A stretch of DNA of 64,000 nucleotides. Origin: Brachybacterium fresconis (lineage in GTDB: Bacteria; Actinomycetota; Actinomycetes; Actinomycetales; Dermabacteraceae). The stretch covers positions 2,790,001-2,854,000 of the forward strand of contig NZ_JAGIOC010000001.1 of the NCBI RefSeq assembly GCF_017876515.1, in the 5' to 3' direction. The notes below the pieces were generated by a model. The model was not told the DNA's origin and searched no databases. It saw only the letters and a program-made list of their open reading frames with translations. Positions 40,083 to 47,982 of the stretch are shown in pieces. Both the position numbers and the translations under genes were made by a program. The first letter of the stretch is position 1, and every line of letters begins with the position of its first letter.

Positions 40083-40853
40083 ATGACCCCTCAGGGATCA
40101 TCCCACCGGGGCGGCGGTCGTCGGATGACGGCCGCCGCCCTGGCGGTCCTCGCCCTGGTCGGCGCGGCGCTGCTGGTGTTCTCGCTGACCAGTCAGGTCG
40201 GCGCACCCCCGGAGCCCGAGCTGCGAACGGCCGCTTCGGACAGCGGGGGCAGCACCCCGGTCTCTGACGGCGGGGGCACCTGGTCAGGGGGCGAGGCGAC
40301 ACCCGCGGAGCCGTCGCCCACCCCCAGCACCGAGGCCGCCGAGCCCACCGAGCAGCCCGGGACCGAGGACGCCACGACCTCCGCGATCGCGGCCCCGCTG
40401 GAGCCCTCCGAACCCACGGGCCTGCGGATCCCGTCGATCGACGTCGACGAGCAGCTCTTCCCGATCGGCCTCGGCGACAACGGTGAGCTGCTGGCCCCCC
40501 GCGGCGACCGTGCGCACCGGCCCGCGTGGTTCGAGGGGTCCCCCACGCCCGGCGAGAACGGCCCCTCGGTGATCGAGGGTCATGTGACCTGGGGCGATGA
40601 TCCCTCCGTATTCTTCGAACTCGGTGACCTCGAAGCCGGTGACCGGGTCGAGGTCGAGCGGGAGGACGGCACGGTCGCGACCTTCGAGGTCTACGACGCG
40701 GCCCGCTATCCCAAGGACGAGTTCCCGACCCTGGCCGTCTACGGGCGGACCGAGGGCCCGGAACTGCGGTTGATCACCTGCGGCGGCGACCTCGGCGCGG
40801 ACGGCCACCACCTCGACAACACCGTCATCTTCGCCCGGCTTCTCCAGAGCTGA
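40083..40853 (+). CDS. Class F sortase
   Basis: A 256-residue membrane-anchored transpeptidase. One N-terminal helix (~18-38) is followed by an 80-residue Ser/Pro/Glu-rich stalk. The sortase domain starts at GLRIPSIDVDEQLFPIG (~115). The catalytic histidine is in IEGHVTW (~164), the cysteine in LRLITCGG (~225), and an arginine in DNTVIFARL near the end. It starts 1 base after the CHRD gene, so the CHRD protein is its probable substrate. Confidence 0.9.
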   Translation: MTPQGSSHRGGGRRMTAAALAVLALVGAALLVFSLTSQVGAPPEPELRTAASDSGGSTPVSDGGGTWSGGEATPAEPSPTPSTEAAEPTEQPGTEDATTSAIAAPLEPSEPTGLRIPSIDVDEQLFPIGLGDNGELLAPRGDRAHRPAWFEGSPTPGENGPSVIEGHVTWGDDPSVFFELGDLEAGDRVEVEREDGTVATFEVYDAARYPKDEFPTLAVYGRTEGPELRLITCGGDLGADGHHLDNTVIFARLLQS

Positions 40854-40863
40854 GGATCACGCC

Positions 40864-42291
40864 ATGGCCACCACCACCCGGCCCCGCCAGGGATGGTTCG
40901 GGCAGCTCCTGCTGCGCCTGCACTTCTATGCCGCGATCTTCGTCGGCCCCTTCATCCTGGTCTCTGCGGCCAGCGGCGCCCTCTACGCGATGACCCCGCA
41001 GCTGGAGCAGATCGTCTATGCCGAGGAGCTCACCGCCCCGTCCGACGGTCCCGCACTGCCGATCGCCGATCAGGTCGAGGCGGCGACGGCGCACGTGGGC
41101 GACGGGGCGGAGCCCGCCGCGGTCCGCCCGGCACCGGAGCCGGGGGAGACGACGCGCGTGATGTTCGCCGAGGACTCGCTCGGGGAGAGCGAGTCGCGCG
41201 CGATCTTCGTCGACCCCGCCTCCACCGAGATCCGCGGCGACCTCACCGTCTACGGCACCAGCGGCGCCCTGCCGCTGCGCACCTGGCTCGACCAGCTGCA
41301 TCGCAGCCTGCATCTCGGCGACGTCGGTCGGCTGTACAGCGAGCTCTCCGCGTCCTGGCTCGGGGTGATCGCCGCAGCGGGTCTCGGGCTGTGGATCCGA
41401 CGAGCCCGGCGCGCCCGTCGGGCCCGGGACCTGGTGAGACCGGACCTCCGGGCGCACGGCTATCGCCGGACCCTCTCGCTGCACACCTCAGCGGGAGTCT
41501 GGGTGCTGTTCGGCGCGCTCTTCCTCTCGGCCACCGGCATCACCTGGTCGCAGTACGGCGGCGGGAACATCGGCACGATCCGCGAGGCCTTCGGGTTCAC
41601 CACCGCGTCGGTGAGCACGCAGCTGCCGACGAGCCCCGGCACGACGGACGGCGGCCGCGGGGGCGAGCATGCGGGTCACGGCGACGGCGGACAGGTGGCC
41701 GAGGGGTCCGGCGGTCACGGCGCGATGCAGCAGGCGGGGTCGACCCCGACCGAGATCGACGGCGTCCTCGCCGCCGGCCGGGCCGTCAACATCGACACCG
41801 GTCGGGTCGAGATCCTGCCGCCCGCCGATGCGGATTCCGCCTGGGTGGTGCAGGAGATCCAGCGCAGCTACCCGACCGAGGTCGACGCCGTCGCCGTCGA
41901 CGGCGCCACCCTCGAGGTCGTCGACCGCACCGACTTCGCCGACCAGGACCTCGCCGCGAAGCTGACCCGATGGGGGATCGACCTGCACATGGGTACCCTG
42001 TTCGGCCTGGCGAACCAGATCGTCCTGGTCGTGATCGCCTCCACGCTGGTCGCGACGATCCTCTGGGGCTATCTCATGTGGTGGCAGCGTCGACCTACCC
42101 GGGGCGGGCGCGGGGCGGGCAGACCGCCACGCCGCGGTGCTCTGACCCGCGCACCCTGGTGGGGCGTGGTCCTGGTCCTGCTCGGCGCCGTCGGCATCGG
42201 GCTGATGCTGCCGCTGATGGGTGCGAGCCTCGCCGCCTTCGTGGTGCTCGACACCGTCCACGGACGCCTCACGGCGCGCCGGGCGAGGTGA
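40864..42291 (+). CDS. PepSY-domain membrane protein (PiuB-like)
   Basis: A 475-residue protein with about four membrane helices: ~16-42 (FYAAIFVGPFILVSAASGALYAM), ~158-178, ~210-232 and a pair at ~375-395 and ~435-470. Between helices are PepSY-type domains; the second loop is His/Gly-rich (EHAGHGDGG, GGHGAM), which may bind metal. Relatives are iron- or redox-linked membrane proteins, often reductase-like with conserved helix histidines. It is 10 bp after the sortase gene and probably in the same operon. Confidence 0.82.
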   Translation: MATTTRPRQGWFGQLLLRLHFYAAIFVGPFILVSAASGALYAMTPQLEQIVYAEELTAPSDGPALPIADQVEAATAHVGDGAEPAAVRPAPEPGETTRVMFAEDSLGESESRAIFVDPASTEIRGDLTVYGTSGALPLRTWLDQLHRSLHLGDVGRLYSELSASWLGVIAAAGLGLWIRRARRARRARDLVRPDLRAHGYRRTLSLHTSAGVWVLFGALFLSATGITWSQYGGGNIGTIREAFGFTTASVSTQLPTSPGTTDGGRGGEHAGHGDGGQVAEGSGGHGAMQQAGSTPTEIDGVLAAGRAVNIDTGRVEILPPADADSAWVVQEIQRSYPTEVDAVAVDGATLEVVDRTDFADQDLAAKLTRWGIDLHMGTLFGLANQIVLVVIASTLVATILWGYLMWWQRRPTRGGRGAGRPPRRGALTRAPWWGVVLVLLGAVGIGLMLPLMGASLAAFVVLDTVHGRLTARRAR

Positions 42292-42356
42292 CGGCGCCCC
42301 TGCCGAGCCGGGTAGGGTTCCGGACGACGAGCCGGTGCATGCAGAACGGGACCCCG

Positions 42357-42896
42357 ATGACTCAGAGACGACTGATCGTCCTGCTGGACTGCGGCGACAC
42401 CCTCATCGACGAAGGCACCGAGATCCACCACGACTCCGGCGTCGTGCTCTCCGGCGAGCTGGTGCCCGGCGCAGAACGGATGGTCCAGGACGTCGTCGAG
42501 GCCGGGTTCCGCATCGCCCTGGTGGCCGACGGACGGGACGCCTCCTTCGAGAACCTCCTGACCCGGCACGGTCTCCTCGACCTGTTCGAGACGCTCACCT
42601 GCTCGGAGGCCGTCGGCGCCGAGAAGCCCAGCGCCCGGATGTTCACGGCAGCCCTCGGATCCCTGGACCTCACGGAATCCGAGGCCTCCCGCTGCGTGAT
42701 GGTCGGCAACAACCTGGCCCGCGACATCGCCGGGGCGAACCGGATGGGGATCACGAGCATCCATCTGGCCTGGACGGATCGGTACCCGAAAGACCCCGTC
42801 GGCCCCGACGAGATCCCCGATCACACGATCAGCACGCCCGCCGAGCTGCTGCCGCTGCTGCGACGGCTCGAGGACGAGCCGGAATCCTCCCGCTGA
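42357..42896 (+). CDS. HAD-family hydrolase
   Basis: A 179-residue protein. Motif I is LLDCGDTLID (~7-16), with the nucleophile Asp; position +2 is Gly rather than Asp, as in some HAD subfamilies. Motif II/III: ALVADGRD (~57) and GAEKPSARMF (~90). Motif IV: VMVGNNLARDIAGANRMG (~118). An in-frame ATG at 42339 could add six residues. It is 65 bp after the PepSY gene. Substrate is unknown. Confidence 0.82.
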   Translation: MTQRRLIVLLDCGDTLIDEGTEIHHDSGVVLSGELVPGAERMVQDVVEAGFRIALVADGRDASFENLLTRHGLLDLFETLTCSEAVGAEKPSARMFTAALGSLDLTESEASRCVMVGNNLARDIAGANRMGITSIHLAWTDRYPKDPVGPDEIPDHTISTPAELLPLLRRLEDEPESSR

Positions 42897-42912
42897 GCCC
42901 GGTCGACGGCGG

Positions 42913-43791
42913 TCAGCCGTCCGCGCGGCGGCCGGCCCAGACGGTGCGCTCGGTGCGGACCCTCAGGTCCGCGCGGCGCAGGATGCTGCGGGGGCTGCCG
43001 GTGTCCAGCAGGTCATCGAGCGCGGCGAGGTCCTCGACGGACAGCTGGTCGGCGACGGCGTCGCGGAGGCGCTGCAGGACGCCGAGGGCGTAGCGGCCGA
43101 TCAGCTCGTCGCCGGAGCCGTCGATGTCGATATCGACGGTGCGCTCGAGGTCCAGGGTGAGGCCGGCCGCTCCCAGCAGCGGTCCCCAGTCCGCGCCGCG
43201 GTGAGGCATCAGCTCCTGCTGGACCCGGTCGACCGCCCCGTGCACGCGCTCCTCCAGACCGGGGTGGTCCTCGGGGGCGTCCTCGGGCAGGAAGCGGGGA
43301 TGGCCGGCCAGCTCCACCACGGCGAACAGGCCACCGGGCGCGAGGGCGTCGGCCGCGGCGCGCACGGCGCGGGCCGGGTGGGTCATGTGGTGCATCGAGG
43401 CCGACGCCCAGATCAGGTCCGGCGAGCCGAGATCCGGCCACGTCCCCTCATCGAGGTCGGCCTGCACCGTCCGCACCCGCTCCTGGACGCCGCGGACGGT
43501 CGCCGTCGTGCGCAGGCGCTCCAGGTGGTCACCGGAGACGTCGACCGCCGTCACGTGCGCCGTCGGGAAGCGGTCGAGGAGGGCGAAGGTCCCCGTTCCC
43601 GTGCCGCTCCCCAGATCCACGATGTGGTGCGGGTCGGTCCGCCGGGGTAGCGAGGCCGTGATCGACGCGATGTGCTCGGCGAGCACCTCGGCGTCCAGGT
43701 CGAGGATCTCCGCCTGGTCCGCCTCGGCGTGGCCGGGCCCGTGATCGTGGGGCGAGGGATGGGCGTGGGTGTGCTGATGCGAAGGGTTCAC
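42913..43791 (-). CDS. SAM-dependent methyltransferase with His-rich N-terminus
   Basis: A 292-residue class I methyltransferase. The SAM motif is IVDLGSGTGTGTF (~62-74), then VTAVDVSG (~84), an acidic-loop region and WASASMHHMTHPARAV (~130). The first 25 residues contain nine histidines (HQHTHAHPSPHDHGPGH), a likely metal-binding tail. It starts with GTG at 43791. It converges with the HAD gene with 16 bp between. Substrate is unknown. Confidence 0.82.
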   Translation of the reverse strand: MNPSHQHTHAHPSPHDHGPGHAEADQAEILDLDAEVLAEHIASITASLPRRTDPHHIVDLGSGTGTGTFALLDRFPTAHVTAVDVSGDHLERLRTTATVRGVQERVRTVQADLDEGTWPDLGSPDLIWASASMHHMTHPARAVRAAADALAPGGLFAVVELAGHPRFLPEDAPEDHPGLEERVHGAVDRVQQELMPHRGADWGPLLGAAGLTLDLERTVDIDIDGSGDELIGRYALGVLQRLRDAVADQLSVEDLAALDDLLDTGSPRSILRRADLRVRTERTVWAGRRADG

Positions 43792-43938
43792 CCCCTCACC
43801 GTATGGTCGCTATGCGTCTCCAGCACGGTACTTTGCCTGCTGCGCAAAGAGCTGCCTGCCGACGCGGCCCGACGCGCACGCGCGAGCGACGCAGAGCACA
43901 GTGCGCCGGTCCCGGCGCCGTCGGAGCCGGGGTCGCCG

Positions 43939-44502
43939 TCAGCTGCAGGATCCGTAGCCGCCGCCGACGAGGTCGAAGCCGATGGACCAGCTGTGGGTCA
44001 CGGGCTGCGAGGTCCACCCGCCCGGGCCGACGGCCTCGACGGTCACGTCCCCGGTCCACGTCGTGTTCCATCCGCCGGAGATGCCCCAGGCGACCGTGGA
44101 GGTCGAGGCGGGCAGGTACGTCGGAGTGTTCGCGGGGACATAGGGGTGTCCCTCGGAGGATTCCCCGCTCGCCCACCCGTCCGGTTCATCACCCCCCTCG
44201 ACAGAGATGGTCACCAGGTACCCGGAGACCGGCAGCCCCTCGTCGGGCTCCGCGAGACGAAGCAGGTTCGGGGCACCGTTGTGACCTTCGCACACGGTCT
44301 CCGGGCGGGCGACCGACCCGGCGCTCGCCGAGAGCGTGCCGGTCTCCTCGGAGATCCAGGCGGCATCGGTGCTCTGCGGTCCGACGGTTCCACCGACCCC
44401 AGCGGCGCTCGCGCCGGCGAAGCCCACCAGGACGGCGAGCACGAGCCCGGCGGCCATGCCGAGACGGCCTCGTGCCGTCCGAGAGCTCCGCGCATCCTTC
44501 AT
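43939..44502 (-). CDS. Secreted protein of the SipW-type surface cluster
   Basis: A 187-residue exported protein with a signal sequence (GRLGMAAGLVLAVLVGFAGASA, given as motif GMAAGLVLAVLVGFAG) and a mature part containing DAAWISEETG, a Cys in ETVCEGHNG, and a Cys near the end (GGGYGSCS). The beta-rich, Gly/Ser/Thr-rich composition suits a surface protein. ATG at 44502 has GAGGAGA upstream; 2 bases separate it from the LAATG gene. Last gene of the operon. No named family recognised. Confidence 0.7.
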   Translation of the reverse strand: MKDARSSRTARGRLGMAAGLVLAVLVGFAGASAAGVGGTVGPQSTDAAWISEETGTLSASAGSVARPETVCEGHNGAPNLLRLAEPDEGLPVSGYLVTISVEGGDEPDGWASGESSEGHPYVPANTPTYLPASTSTVAWGISGGWNTTWTGDVTVEAVGPGGWTSQPVTHSWSIGFDLVGGGYGSCS

Positions 44503-44504
44503 GA

Positions 44505-45392
44505 TCAGTTCTCCTCGTCGTGCGTCTCGTGCTGTGCCCGGCGCCGCAGCAGGGCGCCGAGAAGAATCAGCGCGGCCGTGAGCACCAGCCACGGCAGCAG
44601 ATCCATGCCCGTGGCGGCCAGAGGCCCCAGCGGTCCGTCGGACCTCGCGGTCCCGTCCTCGTCCGAGCCCTGGCCCGTGGTGGCGGAGACGCTTTCGTCC
44701 GTGCCGGCGGTATCGGCAGCATTGCTGGTGCCGGCGGTGCCGGCGGTGCCGGCGGTGCCGGCGGTGCCGGAGGGGCGTGCCGGGGCGTCGGAGCCGCCCT
44801 CGTCCGTCGATCCGACCCCGTCCGTCGACCCGTCCTCGTCCGTCGACCTGTCCTCGTCCGTCGATCCGCCACCGCCCGGAGGGGTCACCACGACGTCGTC
44901 GCCGGCGCCCTGGGCGCGCAGGCGCAGCGTCCCGGCCAGAGCCTGGGCGCTGTCCGGCGCCCCGTCGACCAGGAGGATGCGCACCTGGAGCCAGTGCCGG
45001 TCCGTCGCCTCCTGGACGCCCAGATCGATCGGGGATCCGGCGGCCGGGGAGCGCCCCTCGATCAGGGGATGGGCTCCGGGGCACCCCGTGGCGCTCGGTC
45101 GGCCGGTGCAGGCTGCGACGTCCACGCGGACGTGGGCGGCGAGCGCGCCATCGACCACCAGGGTGCGACGGATGGTGCCGTCCTCGACGCCGTCGGCGGA
45201 GATCCCGATCGTCCACGTCGTGGCGCTGCCCGGGGAGAGGTTCTCCGCCCCGTCCGCCATCGAGGAGACCAGCTGCAGGTGCCGGCCCTCGACGACCGCG
45301 CCGGCGCCGTTCGCCCCGGCCGTCCCGCCGGTGGCGAGCACGAGGGCCAGGACGGCTCCGAGGAGCGCGGCCGCGCGTCGCAGCGCCCTCAT
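44505..45392 (-). CDS. LAATG-anchored surface protein (sortase substrate)
   Basis: A 295-residue protein with Sec signal (LLGAVLALVLATGGTAGA, ~9-27), a beta-rich middle (~30-145), a repeat-rich stalk and a sorting signal. The stalk has STDEDGSTDG-type repeats encoded by near-identical 15-18 bp units at ~44800-44875, then GTAGTAGTAGTAG from four GGTGCCGGC units. The end is PLAATGMDLLPWLVL, a hydrophobic helix and RRRAQ: an LAxTG signal typical of class E sortase substrates. Start overlaps the signal peptidase gene by 4 bp. Confidence 0.85.
   Translation of the reverse strand: MRALRRAAALLGAVLALVLATGGTAGANGAGAVVEGRHLQLVSSMADGAENLSPGSATTWTIGISADGVEDGTIRRTLVVDGALAAHVRVDVAACTGRPSATGCPGAHPLIEGRSPAAGSPIDLGVQEATDRHWLQVRILLVDGAPDSAQALAGTLRLRAQGAGDDVVVTPPGGGGSTDEDRSTDEDGSTDGVGSTDEGGSDAPARPSGTAGTAGTAGTAGTSNAADTAGTDESVSATTGQGSDEDGTARSDGPLGPLAATGMDLLPWLVLTAALILLGALLRRRAQHETHDEEN
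44700..44880. repeat. Internal repeats in the LAATG protein gene
   Basis: Two blocks: GGTGCCGGC 9-mers near 44726-44763, and GTCCGTCGA-containing units of about 15-18 bp between 44800 and 44875. They encode Gly-Thr-Ala and Ser-Thr-Asp stalk repeats and could vary in number in frame. Confidence 0.7.
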
Positions 45393-45895
45393 GCCCGGCT
45401 CCTTCTCTCGCGCCGGGGCCAGAGACCCCAGATCACGAACGCCGCGGCGACGACGCCGAGCGGGGCCAGCATCCGTGAGGCCCCGAGCTGGGACACGACG
45501 GGCGCGATGCCCGGGACGGACAGCACCACTCTGCCCACCTCGGTGACGTCGTAGGGAGCGGGATCGTCCTGGGCGTTGGCATCGCCGCGCAGGGTCAGCA
45601 GGCGGGCGCCGGCGGAGGTGGAGTCCTCGATCCCGACGACCCGGTGCGTGACCGGCAGCTCGCCGGTGCCGCGGGCGACGGTGACGACGTCGCCCACCTG
45701 CACGTCGGGAGCCTGCACGGGAGCGACCAGCGCGGCGGACCCGGCGGGGATGGTCGGCTCCATCGAGCCGGAGCTGAACAGCATCACCTGCATGCCGCAC
45801 ACGGAGGTCAGCACGGCGAGCACGGCGCACAGCAGACCCAGCGCCGCGGCGACCCACAGCAGCGCGTCCCCGAGGATGCGGACGGTGCGTGACAT
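45389..45895 (-). CDS. sipW: SipW-type signal peptidase I
   Basis: A 168-residue membrane protease. One helix at the N-terminus (~9-32) and one at the C-terminus (~140-160). The catalytic serine is in SSGSMEPTIPAG (~41-52). The base is histidine in LPVTHRVV (~84), not lysine, the Ser-His pattern of SipW/ER-type peptidases. GDANAQDDPAPY (~110) is the other family box. It probably processes the two SipW-type signal peptides encoded just upstream. Coupled to the LAATG gene by an ATGA overlap. Confidence 0.9.
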   Translation of the reverse strand: MSRTVRILGDALLWVAAALGLLCAVLAVLTSVCGMQVMLFSSGSMEPTIPAGSAALVAPVQAPDVQVGDVVTVARGTGELPVTHRVVGIEDSTSAGARLLTLRGDANAQDDPAPYDVTEVGRVVLSVPGIAPVVSQLGASRMLAPLGVVAAAFVIWGLWPRRERRSRA

Positions 45896-45910
45896 GGAAG
45901 GAGTCCTCTC

Positions 45911-46543
45911 TCACAGCTGAGCGATGGTGACGGACAGACCCACCTGCGCGTCCGTGCCCTGTACGGCGGCACCGTCGTCGCCGTCGGCCGGTGCGGAGAC
46001 GCGGAGCTCCAGGCACAGTGCGACGGGGTCCTGCCCGTCGGCCCCGATCTCGAGGCTCCCCGGGTCGACTCCGCCGACGAGCGGGCTGTAGCTGGTCGGT
46101 CCGCCGGCGAGGTAGGTGGCCCCCGCCCCGAAGTCGGCGGCGGTGCAGGAGGCGGTGGAGGCTTCCCGGGCCACGACCCGGTACTCGAGCGCCCCGGTGA
46201 GCGGGCCGTCGGCACCGACCGCGCCCAGCTGCACCTGCCCGCCCCGGGTGGAGCCGGCAGAGGTGCGCAGAGCGATCCCGCCGTAGTGGGACTCGCCGGG
46301 TGCGGGGGACTGCGCGGTGCCGCCCGGGGCGAGCCCCGTGAGGTCCGCCGAGAGCAGGACGGCCGACCCCGGAGGGTGGTGCGCCCACTCGCCGCCGCTC
46401 CCCCGGGACTGGGTCTCGAAGGTGCCGGCGGTGAAGGTGCCGGTGGCCGCCTCGGGGTCCTGCCAGGCAGCCACCGTCACGGCGCTCGCGACGCCGAGGG
46501 CGAGACCGCCGGCGAGGACCCCGAGGAGGCGACGTCGGGACAT
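45911..46543 (-). CDS. SipW-dependent-type secreted protein (TasA-like), copy 2
   Basis: A 210-residue exported protein. The signal is RRRLLGVLAGGLALGVAS followed by AAWQDPEAATGTFTAGTFETQ: the W-x-D ... G-x-F-x-A-G-x-F pattern of SipW-type TasA/camelysin-like signal regions. The mature part is beta-rich with two cysteines (STASCTAAD, VALCLELR). TasA relatives form surface or biofilm fibres. Its ATG shares one base with the stop of the preceding gene. Confidence 0.82.
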   Translation of the reverse strand: MSRRRLLGVLAGGLALGVASAVTVAAWQDPEAATGTFTAGTFETQSRGSGGEWAHHPPGSAVLLSADLTGLAPGGTAQSPAPGESHYGGIALRTSAGSTRGGQVQLGAVGADGPLTGALEYRVVAREASTASCTAADFGAGATYLAGGPTSYSPLVGGVDPGSLEIGADGQDPVALCLELRVSAPADGDDGAAVQGTDAQVGLSVTIAQL

Positions 46544-47139
46544 CAGGCCAGCGATTCGCCTGAGGTGCCGGTCAGCGTCCAGGTGACGTCGGCCGATTCG
46601 CCCTGCCTGAGCTCGGAGTCGGCGGTGACGGTCACCTTCAGGTAGACGACGTCGCTGAGCGCATCGAGCTCGAAGAGGTCGGGATGCTCGGTGCCCGCGG
46701 TCACGGACTCGGCGGCGACCAGGGAGCCGATGGTCTCGGTGGCATCGATGTCGCTGACCTGCTCGATCGAAGAGCTGAGATTGTCCGCAGCGGTGCCGGA
46801 GGCCGTCACGGCCCCGTCGACGGTCGCTGCGTAGGAAGAGGACTGGTCCAGTCGCACCGCGTACACCGCGGTGGCGGAGTCCGAGGGCGAGAGGTTCTGT
46901 GCCAGCTCGTCGAAGGAGAGCGTCAGCGCGTCGGCCGGTGCAGAGGTGTCGACGAAGGTGGTGCCGTCGGTGCTGCTGGCCAGGGCGAAGGACCCGGCGG
47001 CGAAGCTGCCGTCGGCGACCTCGGTGTCGGTCCACGAGGCGAGGGTCATCGCCCCGCCGACGCCGAGCACCAGGCCGCCGGCGGTGATCGCCAGCGCCTT
47101 GCGTCGCCGCTGCGTGGCCCGGGTGGTCTCGGTGGTCAT
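46543..47139 (-). CDS. SipW-dependent-type secreted protein (TasA-like), copy 1
   Basis: A 198-residue exported protein, first gene of the operon. Signal region RRRKALAITAGGLVLGVGG, then LASWTDTEVADGSFAAGSFAL, again the W-x-D / G-S-F-x-A-G-S-F pattern. The mature part is Ser/Thr/Asp-rich, beta-type and has no cysteine. The end reads VTWTLTGTSGESLA. It may be the major subunit of a surface fibre. It is divergent from the two-component regulator gene, with 153 bp between. Confidence 0.82.
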   Translation of the reverse strand: MTTETTRATQRRRKALAITAGGLVLGVGGAMTLASWTDTEVADGSFAAGSFALASSTDGTTFVDTSAPADALTLSFDELAQNLSPSDSATAVYAVRLDQSSSYAATVDGAVTASGTAADNLSSSIEQVSDIDATETIGSLVAAESVTAGTEHPDLFELDALSDVVYLKVTVTADSELRQGESADVTWTLTGTSGESLA

Positions 47140-47292
47140 GATCTGCTCCGTCCCGCCGGTCTCTGTCCCGGCCTCTTGTCCGTGAGACCATTGAGCGCCC
47201 TGTCAGCACGGCTCCGCGGCGAGCATGCGGGGAAACACGCAGATACTGTGGTGGCAGCTTCCGTGGAGGGCACGGAATCGGGGAGGGAGATC
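47140..47292. promoter_or_regulatory. Divergent spacer between surface operon and two-component genes
   Basis: This 153-bp region must hold promoters for both directions. The adjacent response regulator is a natural candidate to bind here. I see no obvious palindrome. Confidence 0.45.
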
Positions 47293-47982
47293 ATGCGCGA
47301 CGGTGCGAACGCGATGCGTCGCCCCCGGCCCCTCCGAGTGAGCATCGTCGAGGACGAGGCGCTGATGAACGCGATGCTGGCGCGGACGATCGACGAGGCC
47401 GACGGCTTGCGGGTCGTGCACGAGCTGGACAGCGCAGCCGCCGCTCGGCTCGCGATCGCCCCCGGCTCCACCGATGTCGCGCTGCTGGACGTCAACCTCG
47501 GGGACGGGAACGGGGTGCGCCTGGGCCTCGAGCTGCAGCGGGCCGATCCCCGCATCGCGATCATGCTGCTGTCCAGCCTCGACGTGATGGGTCTGTTCCT
47601 GTCCGTCCAGGACGAGGTCAGCGAACCATGGAGCTATCTCTCCAAGCGCTCCTCCTTCACCCGGGACGTGCTGATCGGGGCGATCGAGGCGACCGCCGAT
47701 GGCGAGACGGTCATCGATCCCAGCCTCGTGCAGCGCTCGCGTCCTCGAGCCGGCACTCCGGTCGCGGGGCTCACCACGGCCCAGTTCGATGTGCTGCGGC
47801 TCGTCGCCGAGGGCCTGTCGAACGAGGCGGTCGCGGGGCGCCTGCACCTCTCCGAGCGCTCGGTGGAGAGTCACCTGCTGGCGATCTACCGCCGCCTCGG
47901 GGTCGATGGGGAGGGGGCGAACAGGCGCGTGCGGGCCGTGCTGGTCTTCCTCGAGCAGACGGGCCGCACATGGCAGCGGTGA
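47293..47982 (+). CDS. NarL/LuxR-type response regulator
   Basis: A 229-residue two-component regulator. Receiver domain: acidic pair in VSIVEDEALM (~19-25), phosphoacceptor Asp in VALLDVNLGDG (~63), Ser and Lys in LLSSLD and YLSKRSSF (~117). LuxR helix-turn-helix: EGLSNEAVAGRLHLSERSVESHL (written as core GLSNEAVAGRLHLSERS, ~178). ATG at 47293 with GGGAGG upstream. It is followed directly by its kinase. Confidence 0.9.
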   Translation: MRDGANAMRRPRPLRVSIVEDEALMNAMLARTIDEADGLRVVHELDSAAAARLAIAPGSTDVALLDVNLGDGNGVRLGLELQRADPRIAIMLLSSLDVMGLFLSVQDEVSEPWSYLSKRSSFTRDVLIGAIEATADGETVIDPSLVQRSRPRAGTPVAGLTTAQFDVLRLVAEGLSNEAVAGRLHLSERSVESHLLAIYRRLGVDGEGANRRVRAVLVFLEQTGRTWQR

